The position numbers and the translations under genes are program-made. The notes below the pieces were generated by a model. It ran no database searches and was not told the DNA's origin. It saw only the letters and a list, made by a program, of their open reading frames with translations. Shown here piece after piece: positions 16,788 through 25,216 of a stretch of DNA of 64,000 bases (the first letter of the stretch is position 1; each line of letters opens with the position of its first letter). The stretch covers positions 558,001 to 622,000 of the forward strand of contig NZ_JAKEVY010000001.1 of assembly GCF_021491375.1 (NCBI RefSeq). The letters are read 5' to 3'. Origin of the DNA: Flavihumibacter fluminis. Lineage in GTDB: Bacteria; Bacteroidota; Bacteroidia; Chitinophagales; Chitinophagaceae.

Positions 16788-19103
16788 CTACGATTTTACG
16801 ATTGCCTCTTCCATATTGTACATGAGATTGATAGTCTTCATTAGTGCCGCCTGTGATACCGGATCCAGGTTCGGATCCTGCGGGTACTCTCCTACTTTAA
16901 GTGTGGACTTTGCATCCAGTTGTCCCGCACGGAATAGTTCCAGCTGTTCTTTGTGATACCTGGTCAGGATCGATAATTCTTCTTTTTCCGGAGTGCGGCA
17001 AAGGATACGACGGAATGCTGTTTCAATATTCGTTTGAGCATCCTTGTTAGTACTTATTAACTTCTGTGCAAATACCCGGGATCCTTCCAGTATAGTCGGA
17101 TCATTCATCATGGCCAGCGCCTGCAGTGGTGTATTGGTTTGTAAACGTGTTACCTCACATTGATCACGATTACTTGCATCAAACAGAATCATGGAAGGTG
17201 GAGGCACTGTTAATTTGATGAATGTGTACAGGCCCCTGCGGTACAATTTCTCGCCCTTATCCTGCTTATAGGTTGCCAGTTCTCCTCTGCCAGAAGTAGC
17301 ACTTTCCCAGAGACCTGCGGGTTGATAGGGTTTAACGCTTGGTCCACCTATTTTTTTAACCAGTAGGCCGCTGGATGACAGTACCAGGTCACGAACAAAC
17401 TCTGCTTTCAACCTGGTTCTGGGAGCATGCGACAGATAGATATTCTCAGGATCTTTTTCCAATGCTTTTTCGCTGACCCTGGCAGATTGGCGGTAGGTAT
17501 TGGAACTAACGATTTTTTTGATGATGTATTTGATATCCCAGTTATGTTCCATGAAATCAACCGCCAGCCAGTCGAGCAGTTCGGGATGTGAGGGAAGTTC
17601 ACCCTGCATACCGAAATCGCCACTGGTTTTTACCAGTCCCCTTCCAAAAAACTCTTGCCAGAGTTGGTTCACGAATACCCGGGCAGTAAGCGGATTGTTT
17701 TTGTCTACTGTCCATTTTGCCAATCCGAGGCGGTTTCTTGGTAATTGCACTGTATCGTATTTCATCACTACCGGCAGTGCCATGGGCTGCACGCGTTCGG
17801 TTGGATGGTCATAAACGCCGCGGTTTAATACATAAGTGGGGCGAATGGTATCCAATTCTCCCATTACGGAAACATACAGTGAACTGGTATCTTCCCGGTT
17901 TATAAAAGACAGGGTCGATTGGAGTTCCTCATTGGTAAGTGTCAGAATGGGATTCTTAGCCGGTTTGGAAATAGAAACATCACCCTCATAACCGACTTCA
18001 TAGGTATTATTAAAGAAGGCAAACAGACTGAAATAATCCTTTTGCGAAATCGGATCATATTTATGATCGTGGCACTGGGCACATTCAGCCGTAAGTCCCA
18101 GTAACCCTTTGGTGTAGGTTTTCGTTTTGTCAAGCACATATTCAATCCGGTATTCTTCCGGGATTACGCCACCTTCTTCCGTGTATTTATGATTCCTGAA
18201 AAAAGCGGTAGCTAAAACCTGTTCCTTTGTTGCATTTGGTAATAAATCGCCCGCCATTTGCCAGGTGACAAACTGATCGTAGGGCATATTTTCATTGAAT
18301 GCTTTAATAACCCAGTCGCGCCAGGGCCATTGCGTCCGGATATTATCATCCTGATAACCATAACTGTCGGCATACCTTGCAATGTCCATCCAGTGAACGG
18401 CCATTTTTTCCCCATATTGGGGAACTGCCAAAAGCGTTTCCACCAGTTTTTCGTACGCATTTTCGGATTTATCATTGAGAAAGCGCTCAATCAGGGCTTC
18501 ATCAGGTGGTAATCCGGTCAAATCCAGGCTCACCCTTTTCAGCAGTCTTTCCTTATCCGCCTCTTCATTCATGGACAGCCCCTTCTCCTTCAGCCGGGCC
18601 AGAATGAAATAATCAATTTCATTTTTTGCAAGAGCTGATTTCACTTTAGGCAAGTCCTGTTTCTCCGGTTTAACAAAAGCCCAGTGTGGTTCATATTCTG
18701 CGCCCTGCTCAATCCATTTTTTCAGAATGGCGATTTCTTCCGTTGACAGGGCCCCGAGATGGGAGTCAGGAGTTGGCATGATGTAATTCGGATCAGTAGA
18801 GATTACCCGTTTGAATACCTCCGATTCCTCAGGTTTACCAGGCACCAATGCAAATGCCCCTTTGGTTTCTTTCAGGGGAGCAAAGGCAAACTCGGGAAGA
18901 TCCAGTCTTAAACCGGCTTCCAGTTTATTTTGATCCGGGCCGTGACACTTAAAACATTTGTCAGACAATATCGGCCTGACATGGTAGTTATAACTAATAT
19001 TACCTGTATCAGAGAGACCTTCTCCGGCACTATTCAGACAGGCAGTAAATGCAATCGCTGCTACAATCAGACTACAAACAGCGACCAAAATTTTTCTCCT
19101 CAT
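16788..19103 (-). CDS. Cytochrome cassette copy A: PSCyt1-DUF1549-DUF1553 dihaem lipoprotein
   Basis: The 771-residue exported lipoprotein has lipobox AFTAC (Cys22). Domains in order: planctomycete cytochrome C (PSCyt1) with CFKCHGP at 50-56 and likely axial Met109 (IMPTPDS); DUF1549 (PSCyt2) at about 160-370 with a second CxxCH, CAQCHDHKYDP, at 341-351; and DUF1553 (PSD1) at about 460-740. The two CxxCH motifs imply two covalent haems. It is first in its operon, with a TAAATTTG box 24 bases upstream. The copy-B paralogue is about 200 residues longer because of an insertion. The family's substrate is not established. I infer an outer-surface or periplasmic redox enzyme. Confidence 0.85.
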   Translation of the reverse strand: MRRKILVAVCSLIVAAIAFTACLNSAGEGLSDTGNISYNYHVRPILSDKCFKCHGPDQNKLEAGLRLDLPEFAFAPLKETKGAFALVPGKPEESEVFKRVISTDPNYIMPTPDSHLGALSTEEIAILKKWIEQGAEYEPHWAFVKPEKQDLPKVKSALAKNEIDYFILARLKEKGLSMNEEADKERLLKRVSLDLTGLPPDEALIERFLNDKSENAYEKLVETLLAVPQYGEKMAVHWMDIARYADSYGYQDDNIRTQWPWRDWVIKAFNENMPYDQFVTWQMAGDLLPNATKEQVLATAFFRNHKYTEEGGVIPEEYRIEYVLDKTKTYTKGLLGLTAECAQCHDHKYDPISQKDYFSLFAFFNNTYEVGYEGDVSISKPAKNPILTLTNEELQSTLSFINREDTSSLYVSVMGELDTIRPTYVLNRGVYDHPTERVQPMALPVVMKYDTVQLPRNRLGLAKWTVDKNNPLTARVFVNQLWQEFFGRGLVKTSGDFGMQGELPSHPELLDWLAVDFMEHNWDIKYIIKKIVSSNTYRQSARVSEKALEKDPENIYLSHAPRTRLKAEFVRDLVLSSSGLLVKKIGGPSVKPYQPAGLWESATSGRGELATYKQDKGEKLYRRGLYTFIKLTVPPPSMILFDASNRDQCEVTRLQTNTPLQALAMMNDPTILEGSRVFAQKLISTNKDAQTNIETAFRRILCRTPEKEELSILTRYHKEQLELFRAGQLDAKSTLKVGEYPQDPNLDPVSQAALMKTINLMYNMEEAIVKS

Positions 19104-19126
19104 TTTCTATGGCTTATGGTCGTTTT

Positions 19127-19134
19127 CAAATTTA
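19127..19134 (-). promoter_or_regulatory. -7 promoter box for cytochrome cassette A
   Basis: TAAATTTG on the minus strand is an exact TAnnTTTG match 23 bases before the start codon of the PSCyt1 lipoprotein gene. No convincing -33 TTTG at the usual distance. Confidence 0.45.
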
Positions 19135-19297
19135 CGCAAACAATACAGCTTCCTCTTATACTGCATTGTCAAAAACACAGCCTATTTTACCAGTGCAGGT
19201 TCTTTATATTTTGTAACTTAAACACATCATTCAGTTTCCCTACCCGCTGGCACTGTTTTTTTGTAGCAAGTTTCATTCATTCTTAAAACGACTTACT

Positions 19298-19420
19298 ATG
19301 AAAGATTGGCTTAGAACCCTGATCGCCGGATATGGTGCATACAAATGGGGCGGCGGCTGCCTTGGTACCATTGTAGTTTTCCTTATTCTCTATTGGTTAC
19401 TTGGTGCAGTAGGATGTTAG
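19298..19420 (+). CDS. Small single-span membrane protein (40 residues)
   Basis: A 40-residue ORF begins MKDWLRTLIAGYGAYKWGGG and continues with one hydrophobic helix at about 21-38, ending AVGC. It is short enough to be missed by gene finders. Its last 7 bases overlap the ATG of the AsmA-like gene, a spacing typical of coupled genes. The gap upstream of it is 194 bases, room for a promoter. The amphipathic N-terminus plus one helix suits an inner-membrane accessory peptide. Function unknown. Confidence 0.55.
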   Translation: MKDWLRTLIAGYGAYKWGGGCLGTIVVFLILYWLLGAVGC

Positions 19421-21054
19421 GCCTCCGACCCATACTTGTCCTGCTGATTATACTATTCATGGCCTTGCTGGGAGTTGGTATCGTTCGCTATTGGTTAAAA
19501 TCCAGAGATGTTGCCGAAACCATCAAAGACCGAATTTCGACCTGGGTTAAGGAGGAAACAAGTGGCCAGTACAAACTCAGCATTGGCGACCTGCACATTG
19601 ACCCTGAAAAACAAAGTATACTGGTCAGTGAGATAGTATTTCAACCTTCTGACAAGATTAGAAGTGCAGGCTCTGTCTACAAATTCAGATTGGAAAATCT
19701 GCTGATCAACCAGGTTACTCTCAGCTCCTTACTGGAATCCAGCTTGCTCGATCTATCCAATATAACCATTGCTGGTGGGGAATTTGAGATCATCCGGTAT
19801 GCTGACAATAATGATGATTCAACTACCGCAAAACAAAAAAAACAGTTCTCCAAAAAAGGATTGCAGGGCATAAAAATCGATTCTATTCAACTTTCACAAC
19901 TTGATCTGGTATATCAGGCAAGCAATAAAGCCATCACCAAACTGGAATCCGTACACCTTGATCTGTATGGCTTTCATACCGACAGCCTCAACACAACAAC
20001 AACCAATTCACTACCAGTTGCAAGTTTTCGGTTAGCCATCGAAAATCTTAGGACAGAACTCTCAGATAAGGAATATGAACTCAAGGCTGAAAAGTTTATC
20101 CTGAATGGAGCGCAACATTTTCAGGCAATAATTAAAAAGATTGAATTGATTCCGACTGCGGGCAGCTCACTGGAAGCAATTGCTGCCCAAACACCGGTAC
20201 AAATGGATGTCTACCAGCTAAGCATACCCGAAGTTGTAATTGATTCACTTGATTATAGAGCTTTTCTGGAAGACAGCATAATCCGTACCTCCATGATCCT
20301 GCTTAATGAACCTTCTCTCCTCATATTTAATGATCGTAGCAGACCACCCTCCACCCAATCTAAAATCGGTAAAAATCCACATCAACTGATTCAACAACTG
20401 ATCTTTGGATTGGAGGTACCCGTACTCCAGGTTAACAATGGGTCAATCACGTATTACGAAAAAAACAAAGAGGGTACCGATGTTGGTAAACTCCGGTTTG
20501 GTTCTATTTCAGGGAATGCTGGCCCAATACTGAAAGGAGTTGAAACAAAGGGTAGCCTGCAACTCGACCTGGAAGCCAAACTCATGGACCAGGTTCCGAT
20601 GAAAGCACAGTTTTATTTCCCTCCCGGACCAAATGGTCAGTTCACGGTTCATGCTTCTATCCAATCCTTTCAACTCGCTGCCCTAAATCCAGTCATCCAG
20701 CCACTGGCAAGGGTTGCTGTCCGAAGCGGTAAAAGCAACCTTTTAAATTTTACTATTCAGGGATCCGATCAGGGCGCCAACGGCAAGATTCGGTTTAGCT
20801 ATCAGGACTTTAAAATTGATATCCTGAAAGAAAAAGAGAAAGGAACACCTACCAAACGACCATTCCTGAGTCTACTGGCCAACCAGCTGCTAATCCGTAC
20901 ACACAACCGTTTGGGGGATCGAAAAGCGCATGAATTCCTGGTCCGGGAAGACCGCGATCCATCGAAATCATTCTTCAATCTGATCTGGAAAACCCTCTTT
21001 GAAGGACTCAAAAGCAGTGCAGGAATTCGCTCAAAAGACACTAAACCTGCCTGA
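19414..21054 (+). CDS. AsmA-like / DUF748-type envelope protein
   Basis: The 546-residue protein is anchored by one N-terminal transmembrane helix (about 5-25, rich in Leu/Ile). A long periplasmic beta-rich chain follows with repeated patterns such as VHLDLYGFHTDS and LQLDLEAKLMDQVPMKAQF, resembling AsmA/DUF748 proteins that form hydrophobic grooves for lipid movement between membranes. No catalytic motif was seen. I chose ATG 19414 because it overlaps the stop of the small ORF and begins at the membrane helix. The C-terminus is basic (KSSAGIRSKDTKPA). The family assignment is tentative. Confidence 0.6.
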   Translation: MLGLRPILVLLIILFMALLGVGIVRYWLKSRDVAETIKDRISTWVKEETSGQYKLSIGDLHIDPEKQSILVSEIVFQPSDKIRSAGSVYKFRLENLLINQVTLSSLLESSLLDLSNITIAGGEFEIIRYADNNDDSTTAKQKKQFSKKGLQGIKIDSIQLSQLDLVYQASNKAITKLESVHLDLYGFHTDSLNTTTTNSLPVASFRLAIENLRTELSDKEYELKAEKFILNGAQHFQAIIKKIELIPTAGSSLEAIAAQTPVQMDVYQLSIPEVVIDSLDYRAFLEDSIIRTSMILLNEPSLLIFNDRSRPPSTQSKIGKNPHQLIQQLIFGLEVPVLQVNNGSITYYEKNKEGTDVGKLRFGSISGNAGPILKGVETKGSLQLDLEAKLMDQVPMKAQFYFPPGPNGQFTVHASIQSFQLAALNPVIQPLARVAVRSGKSNLLNFTIQGSDQGANGKIRFSYQDFKIDILKEKEKGTPTKRPFLSLLANQLLIRTHNRLGDRKAHEFLVREDRDPSKSFFNLIWKTLFEGLKSSAGIRSKDTKPA

Positions 21055-21110
21055 AATGGCTAAAAACTGCGATATAAAAGCTATTTAACTGGTTAAAAAA
21101 GGCTTTAATG

Positions 21111-21142
21111 TTTAGACATTAGAGACTGATAGGCTATCTTTG
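21111..21142 (+). promoter_or_regulatory. Bacteroidota-type promoter
   Basis: TATCTTTG (21135-21142) matches TAnnTTTG exactly. A near -33 element TTTA (21111-21114) lies 20 bases upstream. It precedes the lone Gfo/Idh N-domain gene by about 32 bases. Confidence 0.6.
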
Positions 21143-21174
21143 CAAGTGTATTTTTTACCATTAATAAGAATAAC

Positions 21175-21471
21175 ATGGGAACTTATAAATATATCGGACT
21201 GATTGCTACCCAGCAATTGGAAACACCCATTCTGCTGAGCTCAGGAAGTTTGGCAAATGGGTATAAGCTAAAAAAAGTGCTGGCGCATGGCGAGGCTGTT
21301 TCAAACGGACTCGCTGAATCCTGGTATCCCGGTGTGGAAGTAGTTGCGAATCTTTCCGATATTCTTGAAGATGAAAACATCGAGCTGGTAGTTGTGGCTG
21401 GTAAATCACACAACCAGTTGGAATTGATCCGGCAGGCAACGGAAGCAGGTAAATTTGTACGGGTAATTTAA
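21175..21471 (+). CDS. Stand-alone Gfo/Idh/MocA-like nucleotide-binding half-domain
   Basis: The 98-residue cytoplasmic protein resembles the second half of the N-terminal Rossmann domain of Gfo/Idh/MocA oxidoreductases. The segment DILEDENIELVVVAG...SHNQLELIRQATEAGKFV aligns by eye with the IolG protein of this window (KELVAKPEVDAVLIC...THADMIRLALEHGKHI). The glycine-rich GxGxxG loop, the EKP catalytic motif and the whole C-terminal domain are absent, so it cannot be a normal dehydrogenase. It has its own promoter and a clean start and stop, so it looks like a real small gene. It lies 22 bases before the GH43 gene and may be cotranscribed with it. Confidence 0.6.
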   Translation: MGTYKYIGLIATQQLETPILLSSGSLANGYKLKKVLAHGEAVSNGLAESWYPGVEVVANLSDILEDENIELVVVAGKSHNQLELIRQATEAGKFVRVI

Positions 21472-21493
21472 TCCGCAATGATTAGTTTGCTGT

Positions 21494-22489
21494 ATGCAAA
21501 CGAACATAAGAATTGGACTCCTTATTACCCTGACTATTTTACTGATACAAGCGGGGCATGCACAAAAAGAACATAAGTCGCAAAACCTGAGTGGCAACCC
21601 GCTTTTTCAAGGTTGGTACGCAGATCCGGAAGCCATCATTTTTGGAAAACAATATTGGATTTATCCAACCTATTCAGCCCCTTACGAAAAACAGGTTTTC
21701 TTTGACGCGTTTTCTTCCAATGATCTGAAAACCTGGAAAAAACACCATCGTATTCTTGATACGAGTGCCATCAAATGGGCAAACAGAGCAGTATGGGCTC
21801 CCTCCATCATTGAAAAAAACAATCGGTATTTCCTGTTTTTTGGTGCCAATGATATCCAGAGTAACGAAGAATATGGAGGAATTGGTGTTGCCGTAGCAGA
21901 TCATCCCGCCGGACCTTTTAAAGATCATATTGGCAAACCCCTGATAGATCGTTTTCACAACGGCGCACAACCCATTGATCAGTTTGTTTTCAAGGATGAT
22001 GACGGACAACACTACTTGTATTACGGAGGCTGGAGACATTGCAATATTGCTAAACTGAATGTTGATTTCAACGGTTTCATCCCCTTTGATGATGGTAGCA
22101 TTTTTAAAGAAATTACACCCGATAAGTACGTAGAAGGTCCGTTTGTATTCAAACGCAATGGAAAATATTACTTCATGTGGTCTGAAGGTGGCTGGACCGG
22201 CCCCGATTATAGTGTTGCCTATGCAATCGCAGATTCACCGCTTGGCCCTTTCCAAAGAATCGGAAAGATTTTACAACAGGATCCTGCAATTGCAACGGGC
22301 GCAGGACATCATTCAGTAATCCGTCACCCCGGCACCGATCAATATTATATTGTATACCACCGCAGGCCGCTCAGCGAAAAAGATGGCAATTCGAGAGAGA
22401 CCTGCATTGATCTCATGAATTTTGACGAAAAGGGATTTATCCTTCCAGTTAAAATAACCAGGGACGGCGTGAAAAAATCGCGTTTATAA
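21494..22489 (+). CDS. Glycoside hydrolase family 43 protein (secreted)
   Basis: The 331-residue secreted five-bladed beta-propeller has a signal peptide at about 1-23 (ending GHAQ). GH43 hallmarks: the catalytic base Asp44 in WYADPEAI, a middle Asp in QPIDQFVF that sets the pKa, and the general acid Glu214 in VEGPFVF. GH43 enzymes remove arabinose or xylose from plant polysaccharides. The exact specificity cannot be read here. The convergent rhamnosidase gene overlaps it by 6 bases and an outer-membrane receptor lies beyond, so this is a small plant-glycan (pectin-like) utilisation patch without a SusD partner. Confidence 0.85.
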   Translation: MQTNIRIGLLITLTILLIQAGHAQKEHKSQNLSGNPLFQGWYADPEAIIFGKQYWIYPTYSAPYEKQVFFDAFSSNDLKTWKKHHRILDTSAIKWANRAVWAPSIIEKNNRYFLFFGANDIQSNEEYGGIGVAVADHPAGPFKDHIGKPLIDRFHNGAQPIDQFVFKDDDGQHYLYYGGWRHCNIAKLNVDFNGFIPFDDGSIFKEITPDKYVEGPFVFKRNGKYYFMWSEGGWTGPDYSVAYAIADSPLGPFQRIGKILQQDPAIATGAGHHSVIRHPGTDQYYIVYHRRPLSEKDGNSRETCIDLMNFDEKGFILPVKITRDGVKKSRL

Positions 22490-25168
22490 ATTCTTCCAAC
22501 TAAACTGATGAATACCGGAGCCTAATTCAATAAAATGGGTTCCGGCTTTCCCTTGTGACGGAATTCTGAGCCGGCCGGTTGCTCCGGGAGGGATGGTTAC
22601 CTTGTACTGCAGCATATTCCCTTTTCGCTCCCAGGCCGATTCAATTTTCCCCCATACCGATTCATAACTACAGGAAAACTGATCCAGTTTTTTGGGGAAG
22701 TTTGGCTCAAGCTGTATCACCTGAAATCCAGGCGCTGCTTCAACTGGTTTGATTCCACCCAAAGCTTTGTACATCCACGCACCAATTTCCCCAAACATGA
22801 TATGATTCATGGAAATATCGGATGCTGCATTGATGGGCCAGTTTTCATATAAAGTGGTTGCTCCGTTTTTAATCCACCAGCCCCAGGACGGAAATGTTTC
22901 TCTTGATGCGAGCTCATAGGCCAGATCTGCATAGCCATTATCACTTAATGCATTTAAGATGGTTTTGGTTCCCAGTAAACCAACATCAATTTGTCTGCCA
23001 TCTGCCACCACCCTGTCTGCCAGCGCTTTCGCCACAACAGGAATCAAACTGTCGGGAACCAGTTTCCAATGAAGTGCAACACTCAGTTCCGTCTGCAATC
23101 CGGATCCGTATAAACGGGTGGATGCATTCCAGAATTTTTGCTGGAAGGCCTGATAAATTTTTTCCGAAAGGGCTGTATAACGGTCAGCATCAGCCGCTTT
23201 TCCTAGTAATCGGGCTGCTTTTGACAAGATCACCACATCCGTATAATAATAAGCTGTAGAGGTGAATTCAACAGGGGTTTTTGATTTGACCGGTACCCAG
23301 TCGCCAAGTCCCCAGTAACAAATTCCATCCTTACTGATACTTTCCAGGTACTGCACGTATCTTTTCAATGCATCATATGTGTGTGCGAGCAAACTGGTAT
23401 CACCATAAAACTGGTAAATATTCCAGGGGATAATAGCAATGGTGCTGGTCCAGTCTGGACCATTTCCCCATTCATAACCCCAGCCATTGGATGGAATAAT
23501 GGAAGGGAATACGCCGTTCGGTTGTTGTTCATCCAGGTGATCCTGCAACCATTTTTCATACACCGTAATGCCATCAAAATTGAAGAGTCCGGTTTCACTG
23601 GCAATATGTCCATCTCCTGTCCAGCCGTTTTTCTCCCGCTGCGGACAATCTGTTGGATAACCAAACATATTAGACAGATAGGATGCATTTGTGGCAGCCC
23701 ATATTTTATTTAACACAGGATTCGAACTGCTGACAGCCCCCGTTACCGGTAAATCCGAATGCATGAAATAAGCCTTTACGGATTCTTTTGTCAACTCTAT
23801 CGGCTCACTGGCTGTCACTTCCACATATTGAAATCCTTTATAGTTAAAACGCGGAGTAAACTCTTCCATGCCTTTACCTGAAAGAATAAAGATGTCGGTC
23901 TGGAAAGGATCGGAATTATCCTGAGGACGATAATGCACATCGATATTGGAAAGATCTGTGCGGCCATTTTCATAGAGCCGTTCGGAATGACGGAGTTTTA
24001 CAATGGTTCCGGCTTTTCCTTTGAGCCGGATGCTGGCAACTCCTGAAATATTACGTCCCATATCAAGCACATACACGGTATCACTGAATTTCCGAATTGA
24101 TACGGCTGCTAATTCCTTTACTCTTCTGATCGGATGTAACGCCTGTGCCGTAACCAAAGGTGCAGGCGCAGAACGATAAATGGAGTTGCTCCAACTGGAG
24201 TCCGCAAAACCTGCCTGGTCCCAGCCCGGCATATCCAGTCTTGCATCATAATGTTCTGCAGTGTAAATGCTGGAGAAAATAACCGGACCTGTTTTTGTTT
24301 TCCAATCACGGTCAGACCCAATCGTTTCAACTGTACCATCTTCATATTCAACACGGATATCCAGTACAAAACAGGGTCGGTTCCGCCAGGGAGCCTCATG
24401 AAAATTCCACACGGCTGTAGACTGATGATTGTACCATCCGTTTCCAAGTAATACAGCAACCGCATTTTTTCCGTTTAACAATTCGGCAGTAATATCATAG
24501 GTGCAATACAACAAACGACGATCGTAACGTGTATACGTAGGTTCCAGCCAGGCATCACTGATCCGTTTGCCATTCAGACTTAATTCAAACAATCCGCCGG
24601 CAGCAATGTAAGCGCGGGCAGATCGTATCTTTTTTGTGAGGCTAAATTCTTTTCGGAAATGAGGTAAGGCTTTCTCCTCTTTTGAGTTTCCATCACTGAT
24701 CCAACTGCCTGTCCAGTTGCCAGAATGCATTTTTCCCATTTCAAAAGAAGCCCAGGCTGAATAGGCAGAAACAAATCCTGACTGATCCCAAGCGCGTGTC
24801 CTCCAGTAATAACGAGTATAGGGTTGAAGTTCAGGGCCATTGTATCGATAAAAACCTACTGGTGACACAATTTTCCCGGTACGGTGAAGAAACGTTCCTT
24901 TGGCTACCAAGCTGGTATCCTTACAAAACTCAAGTTCAAACGCAGTGCTTCGAACAGCTTGCTCTAAACTGTTGATTTTCCATCGGAAACGAGGATTTGG
25001 CTGATCCAGACCAATTGGATTGACCAAATTTTCAACCGTCATGGAACTAACGTTTATCGCTATACGAGATAAACCATCCTGTACTGTCCTGTTTTGTGCA
25101 ACTAATTGACTGTTATTTATCGCATTTATAAAAAGTAATACGAAAACTAAACGAAAAACTATACTCAT
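22484..25168 (-). CDS. Alpha-L-rhamnosidase, GH78 (secreted)
   Basis: The 894-residue exported enzyme releases terminal alpha-L-rhamnose from pectic side chains or glycosides. After a signal peptide (about 1-24) come an Ig-like domain (about 40-145), the Bac_rhamnosid N domain with GGLFELSLNGKRISD (near 193-207), and the (alpha/alpha)6 catalytic barrel with CPQREKNGWTGDGHIASE (near 506-523), which contains the acidic residues of the active site. A beta domain with the conserved GEIGAWMYKALGGI segment before it closes the protein. The gene is divergent from the receptor gene across 48 bases, so both may share a control region. Confidence 0.92.
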   Translation of the reverse strand: MSIVFRLVFVLLFINAINNSQLVAQNRTVQDGLSRIAINVSSMTVENLVNPIGLDQPNPRFRWKINSLEQAVRSTAFELEFCKDTSLVAKGTFLHRTGKIVSPVGFYRYNGPELQPYTRYYWRTRAWDQSGFVSAYSAWASFEMGKMHSGNWTGSWISDGNSKEEKALPHFRKEFSLTKKIRSARAYIAAGGLFELSLNGKRISDAWLEPTYTRYDRRLLYCTYDITAELLNGKNAVAVLLGNGWYNHQSTAVWNFHEAPWRNRPCFVLDIRVEYEDGTVETIGSDRDWKTKTGPVIFSSIYTAEHYDARLDMPGWDQAGFADSSWSNSIYRSAPAPLVTAQALHPIRRVKELAAVSIRKFSDTVYVLDMGRNISGVASIRLKGKAGTIVKLRHSERLYENGRTDLSNIDVHYRPQDNSDPFQTDIFILSGKGMEEFTPRFNYKGFQYVEVTASEPIELTKESVKAYFMHSDLPVTGAVSSSNPVLNKIWAATNASYLSNMFGYPTDCPQREKNGWTGDGHIASETGLFNFDGITVYEKWLQDHLDEQQPNGVFPSIIPSNGWGYEWGNGPDWTSTIAIIPWNIYQFYGDTSLLAHTYDALKRYVQYLESISKDGICYWGLGDWVPVKSKTPVEFTSTAYYYTDVVILSKAARLLGKAADADRYTALSEKIYQAFQQKFWNASTRLYGSGLQTELSVALHWKLVPDSLIPVVAKALADRVVADGRQIDVGLLGTKTILNALSDNGYADLAYELASRETFPSWGWWIKNGATTLYENWPINAASDISMNHIMFGEIGAWMYKALGGIKPVEAAPGFQVIQLEPNFPKKLDQFSCSYESVWGKIESAWERKGNMLQYKVTIPPGATGRLRIPSQGKAGTHFIELGSGIHQFSWKNL

Positions 25169-25216
25169 CTGTTAAATTTAAGGAATCCTTCAGGTTTAAA
25201 TGGCTTCCTTTGCAAA

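Noticed and set aside
13211-19103. Cytochrome cassette A as contaminating planctomycete DNA
   Set aside because: Base composition looks like the neighbours, the promoter box is of Bacteroidota type, and a second copy lies in the same window amid Bacteroidota genes.
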